Shown here one piece after another: positions 1-11,227 of a stretch of 64,000 bases of DNA. How positions within the stretch are numbered: position 1 is the stretch's first letter; every line of letters begins with the position of its first letter. The DNA comes from Linanthus parryae. Lineage: Eukaryota; Streptophyta; Magnoliopsida; Ericales; Polemoniaceae. Both the position numbers and the translations under genes were made by a program. The notes beneath the pieces are model-generated. The model worked only from the letters and a program-made list of their open reading frames with translations. It was not told the origin of the DNA and searched no databases. The DNA lies in contig JALGPY010000003.1 in assembly GCA_023055425.1 (NCBI GenBank), forward strand, positions 71,337,491-71,401,490, in the 5' to 3' direction.

Positions 1-2
1 TA

Positions 3-2678
3 TGCAAAGCTTGTGCTCAGGGTAAGCAGACCAGAAGCTCATTCAAGCCAAAGAAATTTGTAAGTACTACTAGACTTATTGAGTTACTTCATATGGATCT
101 CTGTGGTCCTACGAGGACACAACTCCAAAAGGTAAGAGGTATATGCTAGTTATTGTAGATGACTATTCTATAATTACTTGGGTTATGTTTCTAAAAGAAA
201 AATCTGAAGCCCTCTTTGAATTTTTAAAGATTTGCAGAGAACTTCGAATCTTGAAAACCTACCAATTGCTTCAATCAGAAGTGATCATGGTAGAGAGTTC
301 GATCAATAAGAATTTGATTTGTTTTGTGTCAGCATCGTATCTCTCACAATTAATCTGCTCCTAGAACTCCTCAACTGAATGGAGTTGTTTAAAGAAAGAA
401 CATGACTCTTGAAGATATGTCAAGAAAAATGCTTTTAGAAAACAAGCTACCAAAACACTATTGGGCAGAAGCTGTGAATACAGCAAATTACATTTTGAAT
501 AGGTGCTTGATCACACCTATCTTGAAGAAGGCCCCCTATGAACTTTTCAAAGGGAGAAATCCAAACATTTCATACTTAAAACCCTTTGGCTGCACATGTT
601 TTGTCCACAACAATGGAAAGGACAACTTGGGTAAGTTTGATGCAAGAAGTGGTGAAGATATCTTTCTTGGTTACTCTCTTACTAGCAAAGCTTATAGAGT
701 TTATAATAAAAGAACTAAGCTGGTTGAAGAAAGTATTCATGTTATTTTTGATGAAAGCTATGATGGTTCTTTGAGTGAAAGTTTTGAAGACTTGAATCTG
801 AACATGCATGAGTTTGAAGATGAAGCTGAAAACTCACTTGCTTTCAAGAAAGGTTCAGAAGGAAACAGAATCCGTTTTCAAGACCTTGAAAATGGGTCTC
901 AAGGTCTTGAAAATAGAGATCAAAGCCTTGACAAGGATGATTAGAAAGATATGAGTGATCAGGCTACTACTTCAAGACCAGAGAAGCAATTTGGAGAGCC
1001 TAAACCCTGGTCTCCAAGAAAGAGATTCAAATATCTCTCATCTCATCCAGCTGACAACATCATCTCTGATCCAACCACTGGTACACAAACAAGATCACAG
1101 TTGAAGAATCTTTGTGTTTTTAATGCTTTTATTTATCTTGTAGAACCCAGAACTGTGAAGGAAGCATTACAAGAAGCAGACTGGATTATAGCTATGCAAA
1201 GTGAACTCAATGAGTTTGAAAGAAATAAGGTGTGGAACCTAGTTCCCCCACCAACAAACCAGTATGTCATTGGTACCAGATGGGTGTTCAGAAAAAAAAA
1301 TAGATGAAAATGGCAAAGTGATCAGGAACAACGCAAGGTTGGTTTCTCAAGGTTACAACCAAGAAGAAGGTATTGATTATGAGGAAACTTTTGCTCCTGT
1401 GGCCAGGTTAGAGGCAATTAGAATTTACTTTCTTTGTCATCTTACAAGATCATGAAAATATATCAAATGGATGTGAAGTGTGCATTTTTGAATGGTTACT
1501 TGTAAGAGGAAGTTTATGTTGCACAACCTCCTGATTTTGAAAGTGATAAGTTTCCAGAACATGTTTACAAACTTGACAAAGCTCTTCATGGTTTGAAAGA
1601 AGCTCCAAGAGCTTGGTATGAAAGATCGTCAAAGTTTTTTCTTGAAAATGATTTCAAAAGAGGATTGGTAGACAAGACCCTTTTCATAAAGACTCGTGAT
1701 AAATATTTACTTGTAGTTCAGATTTATGTTGATGATATTCTATTTGGATCTACTAATGATCTATTATACAAAGAATTCTCAAGTCTTATGAGCAGGGAAT
1801 ATGAAATGAGCATGATGGGAGAGTTGAACTTCTTCCTTGGACTTCAAATACATCAGTTGAAGAATGGCATCTTACTTCATCAAAGCAAGTACACTATGGA
1901 CTTGTTGAACAAGTACATTATGTCTCAATCCAAAGAAATCAAGACCCCTATGAGTTCTACACTGTCCTTAGATAAAGATGCATCTGGTAAGAGTGTCAAT
2001 GTGAAAGAGTATAGAGGTATGATTGGATCATTACTATAACTTACTTCTAGTAGACCAGATATCATGTTCAATGTTTGGATGTGTGCAAGATCTCAGTCTG
2101 ATCCAAAGCAACCACACTTGAGTACTGTGAAGAGAATATTCGGATACCTCAATGGTACCAAAGACTTTGGGCTTTGGTATCCAAGACATTCTAATTTTTC
2201 TTTTCATGGATTTTCAGATGCTGAATTTGCAGGTTACAAAGTTGATAGGAAAAGCACTTCATGAACTTGCCAATTCATTGGATCCTCCTTAATCAGTTGG
2301 CACTCCTAGAAACAAAACGCAGTTGCTTTATCAACGGCTGAAGCTGAATATATAGCTGTTGGAGCATGTTGCTCACAAGTCTTATGGATTTCTCAGCAGT
2401 TAAGAGATCTTAGATTTTATTTCAGAAGTATACCCATCAAATGTGACAACACCAGTGCAATATCAATTACAAAGAATCCAGTTCAGCATTCAAGAACCAA
2501 GCATATTGATGTTAGACACCATTTCATCACAGATCATGCTGAGAAATGTGATATTCTTCTTGAATTTGTTTCTACTAACATGCAACTTGCAGATATCTTC
2601 ACTAAACCATTGCCAGATGAAAGATTTTCAGCTCTAAGGATGGAATTAGGCATGCTAAATAAAGATGCATTGGTTTAG
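3..2678 (+). pseudogene. copia pol polyprotein (integrase, RT, RNase H), degenerate
   Basis: Translation across frames gives, in order, the CKAC end of the GAG-pre-integrase zinc motif, integrase (HMDLCGPTRT; VIVDDYS near 150), the copia RT start (RWVFRKK then RLVSQGYNQ, 1270-1350), the catalytic YVDD (near 1726, inside QIYVDDILFGS) and RNase H (STAEAEYIA near 2335; KHIDVRHHFI near 2500; ADIFTKPLP near 2590), ending at TAG 2676-2678. Frame breaks are visible near 130, 370, 945, 1303, 1455, 2037 and 2263, so no functional polyprotein can be made. In an intact element this protein copies and integrates the element's RNA. Assignment to copia is secure from the domain order (integrase before RT). 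Confidence 0.9.
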
Positions 2679-5600
2679 GGGGAGCATAAGGTAAGGAAGG
2701 TGAGTTATTATGTGTTTCAAAGGTTTGAACTGATCTTCGGAGCCTTCAAAAACTTTTCAAAGCTTTGATTTTATTTATTTCAGTATAGCAGCGTTTCAAG
2801 ACCTTTAAATTATTTTAAAAGCCTTGAAAATAAGCCTGATAACTGGTTAGTCAATAATTCTTGGATCATTCATTATTGGGTGTTATCTTTGTAGATATTT
2901 TCTCAATATTGCCCCTACCCTTTTTCAAAAAAAAATCCAGCCAAATATAGTATTAAAATATTTATTTCCAAGGCTTCAAAGATTTGAATCTTCTCTGATC
3001 AGTACAAATCTTTTGAGATCAGAGAGATATTGCAGTTTCCATTTTTAAACTCAAACTCTTTCAGTATTTATCTTCTTCTCTTCTCCTTCTCTCCGTATCA
3101 TTCCTGCCTCTCTCTATTCTTCTCCCAAACCCTAATGAGCACTAGAAGAGCCTCTAACAGAATCAAGATGGCCGGTGGTTCAAAGCCTAGCATATAGATG
3201 AAGAGAAAGACTGTTGAGGATGAAGTTCAAACAATCAGTGGAGATTCAAGTTCTAGGACTCCCAGTGCAGAAGCTGTTGCAGAACTTCCTCCAGCAAAGA
3301 AGAAAACTAAGAAGGATGTGACACCATCTTAAGAAAAGAAGAAGAATAAGAAAGAGAAGACTACTGCATAAAATCAACCAGAAACACAGATCTGAAGCCC
3401 CAAGAAGTTGACGAAAAAAGAAGGCCTCTCAAGCTGAAAAGGAAAAAAGAAAAGGTGACAGAGGAAGAACCAGAAGACAATGTGGAAAGAGCCTTGCATA
3501 TCTACTCAAAGAAACCTGCTCTTGATGAATCTTGGTTCATCTCAAACACTTCCAAGTTCAGCGGTTGGATGGTTTTGCCTCTAGGCCTATTGCTTTCTGT
3601 AGCTTGATCAGTATGCCTATGTTTCTTGGAATGAATCTGAATTGCATTACTATGCTAAAGAAAAGCTCTCTGTGGTTCAGGCTAAACCCTCCTAAGCTAG
3701 CCTACCCAAGACTTACCAGATTCATCTATCTCAACATGAAGCAACTTAAGAACTCTCCACACTTAGTAATCAAGAGTAGAGTTGTTGGTGTCAATATGGA
3801 GCTAGATCATGCTAAGTTTGCATCTGTCCTAGGCTGTCCTAAGAGGTATGACACACATAACCATCCTCCCAAAAGTGAAGTTTTGAAGTTGGCCAAAGAA
3901 GAATTCTTTCTACCCAACATCCCTACCTCATCCAAACAGTTAACACACTATGTGTTAAATGTTGAAGGCAAAGTCTTATTCACTACCTTGATGAGATGTA
4001 TCTTTCCAAGGGAACATTCCAAGGAGTTGATCACTGAAAGAGTGCTATACATTATGTATCTGATTATGCATGGGTATGACATTGACCTTCAAAAGCTTGT
4101 AATGGAATACATGTTGTTTAGCCAGACAGATCAGAGAAAGCATCCTCTACCATATGCCAACACTATTCTTCCAACACCTTGAGATTCCAACTGCTGGTGA
4201 AGAGTCTATCACTTCTGGGTTTAGACTGCTTAATGAGAAAGCATTTGAGAAGATAGGAGTGGTGAAGACCAAGGCAAAAATTTGGAAGTTGTATTCAGAT
4301 TTGACATAAGAAGAATTGGGTGCAAAGAAGTTTCTTAATCCCAAGACCTTGACTCCTACATCAAGACAAACCTCTCAGCCTCCTGACTTGTCTTCAATTC
4401 TTCAGAGACTTGATGGTTTAAAGATGTACTCTAGTGAAATCAAAGAAAAGCAGCATGGGTTTGAGACTGATCTCGGGCAGGTCAAGTACATGGTGGAGAC
4501 CATCTTTAGAAGCATGATTGTGTTTGATTTCTCTGGGGATGAAGAAGGTATCAAGAAAAATGGTTATGACAAGAACTTGCCCAGTGAACACTCAAACCAG
4601 GAAGAGACTGCTCAAGACAGGGACAAAGGAAAGTAGATGGTAGTTGAACAAGATGCTCAAGAGGGAGATGAAGAAGACAATCCTGATTCAGATGTATTGC
4701 TGATAAACACCAAGAAGAAGAAGAAATATCCAAAGCCAATCATTCCAGAACCTGAAGATCAGACTACAGAAGAGACTGCTGGTGGGAATGAAGAGGCTGC
4801 AGAAGACCAGTCTAATGATGAAGACAGAGAGGAAGAAGAAGGAGATCAGGATGGAGATGAAGACCCAACCCCATAAACTCTTCCCTACTCTTTCTTTCCC
4901 TCTTCTCTCAAATTTATTTTCAAAATTTTCCAAAAACTCTAATCAAACATTTTCTCGTTCTTTTTGATGGAAGTCAAAAGGAGGGAGAAATCTTAGGTTG
5001 TTTTTTTATGCTTTTAGTGACCTATCTTTTGGTCAGTAGGATTATTTGGGACTTATGTGTTTTTCTGCTTAAGTTTGTTATTGAATAAGTTGGATCTTTT
5101 TGGAACTTATGTGTTACTACTATTTGTACTGTGTGCTAATCAGTATTTTTTGCAGAAACTAAGGTTCAAACAGATTGATGTTTTGTCTTTCATCAAGGAG
5201 GAGATTGTAAGTTCACAGGTTTCACAGGCTTGAAATACAGAGCTATTTTAAGGCCTTGAACCAGTTTTCAAAGCCTTGAATCAGGTTTCATAGACTTGAA
5301 GGCTTGAAACTGTCAGACCTGTATGCATATTCTAAGGGGGAGTTTTTCTAAGCTCTTCTGATCTTGTTCTAACTCTCTCACCCCTATATGTGATCTGTTA
5401 TTACTTGATGATGAAAAAAATCTTATAATTCACATAGACCTCATTTGTTTAACCTGTTTGATTTAATTTTGCAGGGAAATTTTATTTCCTAGTTTCCAGG
5501 ATTGGTTTCCTAATCTGGCTTTTGCAGGAAAGGAAACATTGAGAGAATGTGATTCTGTGATCAATCAGGCACTCTTGACAACTTCTCAATCTGTTTAAAG

Positions 5601-6360
5601 ACAAGATTAGAACAATATCTCTGAAGATTATGATCAACTATCCGTTGGAGAAGGCTGTTAAAAGAGTCAAAGTTATTGCCTGCAAAACTGGAAGTTTGTT
5701 GCTGAAAATCAGGGAAGATTTGCAGAGCATCTGAGCTGTATAAATAGAGATCATTTTGAAGCAACAAACAGAAGACTCAACGGGAAAAAGAGAGACACAT
5801 TACAGGATTGACAAGCATCAAAGAAGCACATCATTCTCACAATCCATCTCACAGAAGATCACTGCATTCTTCACTGCAGTTTTACACTTCCAGTGTTCTT
5901 CTGACTTGTACTCAATTTGTATATCATTCTTATACTACTTCTAGCTCTCATTATCAAGTATTTTTCAAAGTGAAAAGTAGAGAATTCTGAGTTAATCAGT
6001 TAGCTAGAGCAGGTACTAGATAGGTTAGAGAGAACCACAAGCTGTAACAGAGTAAGGCATGACTCTGTGCTTGAGATCTAGGGCTTAGCTTTTGATTAAT
6101 ATGAATTGTGTTGAAAATCCTGCAGGGAGAAGATCCCTGAGGTAGAGACGTATGTCCAAGTGGACTAAACTATATAAATCCTGTGTCTCTTGCATTTACA
6201 TTTTCATTCTCATACTTAGTTTTTACAGCATTCAAACTTCTCTGTTTTCAAGGGTTTGAAACCCTTTTCAAGGCCTTGAAAAAGACTATAATGTATTTCA
6301 TTCAAACGGTATTTCATTCCAAATGATTGAAACTGTTTTCACGGCCTTGAACTTCACCGC
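877..6360. repeat. dispersed palindrome TTCAAGGCCTTGAA and variants
   Basis: About a dozen copies or near copies: 877-890, 898-911, 920-931, 2715-2729, 2755-2768, 2804-2830, 5247-5260, 5266-5280, 6245-6261, 6265-6282 and near 6335-6350. The copy at 6265-6282 (TTTTCAAGGCCTTGAAAA) is a perfect 18-bp palindrome. Copies lie in pol, in the spacer after pol, and in the LTR. Confidence 0.8.
3135..4876 (+). pseudogene. env-like / third ORF of Sirevirus-type element, broken
   Basis: Starts at ATG 3135 (MSTRRASNRIKMAGG). A lysine/acid-rich N-terminal region with several stops (3196, 3330, 3369) follows. The longest open piece is 3532-4182, containing SRVVGVNMELDHAKFASVLG, a pattern seen in plant transposon-encoded proteins. 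After a frame change the acidic tail (4637-4876, D/E-rich, with a KKKKKYPKP basic patch) ends at TAA 4874-4876. Position after pol and before the polypurine tract fits the env-like ORF of Sireviruses; its function in that family is unproven. I cannot identify membrane segments reliably because of the frameshifts. Confidence 0.6.
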
Positions 6361-6452
6361 TTTTCACAGAAACCCTTATCTTTGCAAGTTTTACAAAAAG
6401 TTGACATACTCTATTCAACCCCCCCCCCCTTTCTAGAGTATTTGTGTTGCAT
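5195..6452 (+). repeat. polypurine tract and 3' LTR of the Sirevirus-like element
   Basis: A purine run AAGGAGGAGA (5195-5204) is followed by TGTAAGTTCAC at 5206, the usual arrangement at the start of a 3' LTR. The repeat contains several copies of the palindrome TTCAAGGCCTTGAA and, near its end, the run of C followed by TTTCTAGAGTA (6420-6440) that resembles the U5 end of Sirevirus LTRs. The end is placed at the last plausible CA (about 6452). A second purine run, AAGGGGGAG at 5334, is an alternative tract. Confidence 0.5.
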
Positions 6453-8430
6453 TTCTACCTGCTTACTCTCCTTTCAAATATGAATTTGAAAATAATGATT
6501 TTTCAATAGATATTAAACTAGGTTTTAATCACTTTACAGATATTTAGGATGAATCTCCAATAAACGAATGCGCAAACTTGAACGCGGCGAATAGACAACT
6601 ATAAAAAGTTGTAGCGTATCAAAGATTGATCATAGAAGATCAAAGATGTAAATAAACGAAAAATAGGAAGAAGAAAAGAATTACCCGAAGAGAACGGGAA
6701 GGCGCACACACGCAGGAAGGGCGGCAGCAGCTCGGGTGGGCGGGCGCGGGACGACCCGACAAGATTAGGACCGAGAGGCAAGATAGAGCGAGAGAGAGAT
6801 TTCCGTCCTAAGATTTTTCATTGTAAGAAGAGAAAATAACGGGCTAAGGTTGGTATTTATATTGCTTGATGAAAAAGATACCCCCCATATCAAGGAAATA
6901 AGAATATAGAAAGTAATAGAAAAAAAAAAGTACATAGGAAATAAAATGATTATTTTATAATATATGATCCAGTGTAGTGAGGTGTAGGAAGGGGTGGGTA
7001 CACCCTCACTAATAAATAAAATGAGTTATTCGAATAATAACGAATAATAGTAATATTAACTAAATAAATATGGAAAAATGCTATTTATCCTATTATCCTC
7101 AAACTTACATGTCCTTTCAAAATAACCGAAAAGTCTGAAAATAACTATAAACCTCCAAAGACTCTTGAAATTAAAAGTAAACCTCCAATTGATTTTATGA
7201 AGATTTGTAAATTAACCCAAATAAATTCTCATAAGCTACCCAATAACATTATAGATTACCGAAATACCCTAAAATACAAAACGTGGTATTTCAGGTTTTA
7301 GACAAATACCCCTTCAATTGATCCGATGTTCCAACTCCACAAAGAGACAACTTGAGAAACTGGTTAAAATAACCATTCAAATAACTGGAACAAACTTTGG
7401 TTGTCGTGGGAGTATTAAACACAGAGATATATCCTTAATCTCAAGTCTTTTGCAGCTTACTGTAGTGAATTGCCAAAGCCTTACATGAGGACATGGATGA
7501 TGGATGCTCTTGAATGACCTTATGTAACATCGTCATCATTCTAAATGTACAATACATAGACCTAGGGTGTTAAGAAACACGTAGTGAACATAACTAGATT
7601 TTTGAACGTTGATATGAGCCAACTAGTCAGAATCGATGGTCCAGTGAGATCTACATTGAAAAATTTCACATCTTTTACAATGCATTCACTGAAAAACAAT
7701 TTTGTAAGAACATGCATCCAGAGAGAAACCTACTGATGGACTCCTCATTCTTCAAAATTTTAATGGCACGATTGGCTTCTATTGATGTAAAATTCACCCA
7801 AACAAGCGAGTATCATATACAATCTCAAGTAAAAGTTAAAAATTTTACCAGGAATCTAAAATAATAAGATTTATTTTTGAAGCTTGAATTCCCATGTCCC
7901 TTATGTAGTTTCAAAACACTAACAAGAAAACAATAAGAATTACGCACCAGAAAGTCAAGAAGCCGCCGATTTAACAGACAAAATGCAGTTTCAAGCCGAC
8001 ATTGAATGGTCTCTACCAATATAATGAACTCCTTCCCCAGGATCGGTTATATCAAATCCGTCGGTTATGCAAATTTTTAACTTTGGCAGGGCTCGATTGA
8101 GTGTCTGATGTAGTCATCTCAGACTTTGATTTCACTTTCTCACTCTGTTCTTCATTCCTTCTCTTCCTTCGATTTCCATCGCTTGTTTTGGGAATAACAT
8201 TGTTTAGGTACCCATCTATTCGCTTCATATACGAACCCAAACAATCAACCAAGGCATAGGTGATGACTTCGTTTTTGGAATTATCTTTATACTTACTTTT
8301 CTGCGTTTTGTATGCTAATCAATAAGAATTTTGCGTCAAATTTGAGTAAATTGTGCTTTATTTGATTATATTGAGTTCATGAGCGTTAATTGTTGAATCT
8401 GGGCGTTTCTTTCTTATTTTGATGATTTTA
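6453..8430. other. intergenic sequence, no gene recognised
   Basis: Mostly AT-rich DNA without long ORFs or recognisable domains. A GC-rich stretch at 6660-6800 resembles, on the minus strand, the GC-rich transcribed leader seen in the LTRs at 39.9 and 43.3 kb and could be a remnant of a minus-strand LTR, but I cannot show a partner repeat. Confidence 0.4.
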
Positions 8431-9115
8431 TGTGATATAATCACAGGTGGATTCCCTTGTTGTGATTGGCAGGGAATTATAGCTTGGAGATCTTGCGGGA
8501 GAGGAGACGAACTTCGGAAATGAAGAACTCAAGGAGAAAATTCCAAGAATTCAGAATTTGCAGGGTCTTCGCACAAAAACCATAAATTTGCCAAATTCAC
8601 AAAAGGTCCAGAAGTCTTCGCAGAAGAGCTGTCTGTCGCAAAGCACGAAGACCCTCACGCGAAGAGGTTCACAATCTTCATACGAAGGGTGGGACTTAGA
8701 AAAATTAAAGAAAAGTTGAAGACTGTTCGTGGAATAGCTCTTGGTCGCAAAGTGGGAAGGTCTGCGCACGCTGGCACTGTTCTGTTCGCACGAAGTACTT
8801 CGCACGAAGACATCGAGTCTTCGTACGAAGTGATACCAGAGGCTGCCAGTTTATGTTGGTTTCCTTATGTAATTTATCTAAACTTCTTCCAGTTGTTTTG
8901 GAAACATATATAAACACTTTAGGTCCTATTTTCAGAGGGTTAGATAGTTGATACCTTGTTTTGGAGATTTGGGGTCGTGCTTGGAGCGTGGAGACTCATC
9001 GTTTGGATTCTTCTTCTCTTTATTTAGTTTTTGTTACATGATCATAAAACTTATTATTTTTATCATTTCGTATTGTAGCTAAATACCTTATTCAGGATAT
9101 TTCGTAGGTATAGGT
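8431..9115. other. older unclassified repeat, left part (split by the copia element)
   Basis: Contains several near-palindromes of the form CTTCGNACGAAG (8676-8687, 8785-8795, 8798-8809, 8819-8830). It ends exactly at the target duplication TAGGT (9111-9115) of the copia insertion, so it was once continuous with the sequence from 15304. It looks like an LTR or non-coding repeat; class not determined. Confidence 0.4.
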
Positions 9116-9878
9116 TGTTGGAAAACTTTGCATTTTGGATAATATAATATGTAGACTTTAATTCTCACTCTGAGATGTTAAATCTGCAATTGAGAGTTGT
9201 CCAAAATAAGTTACGGGTGAATGAAAATTATTTTTAATTATGGGTGTACAAATAGGTCCTTCGATGGACGCAATTTAAGTTTGGGTGCGTTATTAATTAA
9301 AGTCGCAAATTAATAATTGTTGGAATTGCTAATAAGTTTATTAGTTATCGACCAAAGTTAGTTATTATTAGTTAATAACGTCCATAGTTAGTTATTATCA
9401 TGAATAGACACATCTATTCATTTGCACCCCTTTGAAGGGTCACCTACTCTATTATAAATAGAGGGCTTCTCCACCCATTCGTGCATTCCAACATTTCCTT
9501 CTACTCTCATAATTCCTACAAAGTCTTCCTACACTTTGTAGAACCTACTTCGAATTCCTATATTCCAATTCAATTCCTTCAAGAGAGATGCCATGCCATT
9601 GCGGTTCGTAGGGTGTAAGCGGTGTACTGACTTCTTGCACGGTGAGAGACGATTATCCTGGGAGGCGGTTTGTTCCGGATCAAGCAGTACCAAAGGGAGC
9701 AAATAAAGCCTTAAGGACATCGAGCCAATGCTCGAGATCGTTTCTAATTACTATTCATATTCGACGACTTTTGTAGTATTTTAATTCGTCTTTATTTAGT
9801 TACTTTCTATCATACGATTCTGTTTCAGCTTCTTCTCCATCTTCTTCTTTTCGGTCCAGTTTCGATTGTTCTCCAACA
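9116..9878 (+). repeat. LTR A (5' LTR) of three-LTR copia element
   Basis: 763 bp, TGTTGG...CCAACA. TATA box TATAAATA at 9453-9460. It lacks about 12 bp near 9550 that LTRs B and C both have, and differs from them at several shared positions. Confidence 0.92.
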
Positions 9879-9963
9879 ATCTTAAGGCTTTATTTGTCGA
9901 AACTGGTTTTTGCCGCCTCTTTGGTTTTCAAGTCGGGTTTAATTAATTTTCTTGTAAATCTGA

Positions 9964-11132
9964 GAGTTTCATAGTACTCACAGATTGTTGTATCAAAGAG
10001 TTTTTATAGCACTCATTAATACAACGGATTGCAAAGAGTTTTTATAGTACTCATTGCATGAAAATTTTGGTTTACCGATTTTTATCATTGGAGAGTGAAT
10101 TTTGCTACGCAAAAATTCAGCATGCATAAGTTGGGGGCAGAATTGTATTTTATCGTTTAGACATTGATAACGATCTCGGATCAATTTTCGTAAAACATGA
10201 AAGTTGTAGATAACGAAAAAATGAAGCACTGGGTGAAAATGGTGCATCAATCGGAGTTGTAAAACTCAAGATATCGTTGTTCAAAGCTGCTGGTTCGTAA
10301 CAGAATTTTGTACAAATTCTGACTTTGGTTTTCGAAGGATATCTGGAGCTATAGACCTCGGATCAAGGCGAGTCATATATGAAAAATTGTGTATCTCGAC
10401 GAGACGAATCTAATGGATATGGTCTTGATGTCAGATTCACAAAATCAAGTTTCCAGAATCATGGTCAAAGTTTCTGAAAAAATGCTATTGTACCAAGCCG
10501 AATAGTCTATGCAATTAGATTTCGGAAAGTTGTCACGTCTAAAAGCGTAAGCCATATTTTGAAACGTAAGAATTTGGTTTCTTCATATGTGACATCTTAA
10601 AAGGATCAAAACTTAATCTTGAATCCGAAATAAAAAAGTTTTAGTAGTTGTTACGCACGACATGTGTGTGGGCAATGATACGTTCAAAATTAAGAAAATG
10701 AACGTGATACTCTATAATAGAGTAGGTCGCGTCATGTTAATTTTGATTTAATTTGCGAATTCATTGAATGTGATTATTCAATGTTTTTGGATATGTCGAA
10801 ATAAAAGTTTCGTAGGAGATTATTTTAAACTAACATAAGTACGGTGTTTTAGTTTAAAGCATGTTGATCTTGAATATTTTTGTATTCAAATATTTTCGTT
10901 GTAAAACGGAAACAACTCGTATGCCTTGCGGGGGTCTCTTTATCAATAGATCAATTATTGGACGTACCAAGAGTTTCAAGAACTCATGGAAATCCAAGAG
11001 TTTCAAAGTACTCATGGGTTGTCGATTTAGTTTCTTGCAAATCAAGAGTTTTTATAGTACTTATGGTTTGTTATTAAACTTAATCACGACGTCATTTGGT
11101 AGAGTACATATATCAAGAGTTTCAAAGTACTC
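9964..11132 (+). repeat. dispersed GAGT-N8/9-ACTC repeat, seven copies
   Basis: Copies of GAGTTTCAAAGTACTC or close variants at 9964-9979, 9998-10014, 10036-10052, 10971-10985, 10998-11013, 11046-11062 and 11117-11132; an eighth, weaker copy lies near 11153. Each has the inverted ends GAGT and ACTC, most are preceded by CAA and followed by ATGG or ATT. They fill the area where gag should be; no gag ORF is readable there. Confidence 0.75.
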
Positions 11133-11227
11133 ATGGACATTGGTAAATAAATCAAGTGCTTCACCGCATTTATGATTTATTTAATCAATGTGTATATGTA
11201 CTTGAATTAGGCATACAAATAGAACCA

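Larger units (their letters stand above)
1..6452 (+). mobile_element. Sirevirus-like Ty1-copia retrotransposon, 5' part outside window
   Basis: Order seen: end of GAG-pre-integrase zinc region, integrase, reverse transcriptase, RNase H, a purine-rich stop region (TTTAGGGGGAG near 2676), a separate downstream ORF, a polypurine tract and a terminal repeat. An extra env-like ORF after pol is known from Sireviruses (SIRE1 type). The coding parts carry many stops and frameshifts, so the copy is old and inactive. The right end is approximate because the 5' LTR needed for comparison is not in the window. Confidence 0.75.
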
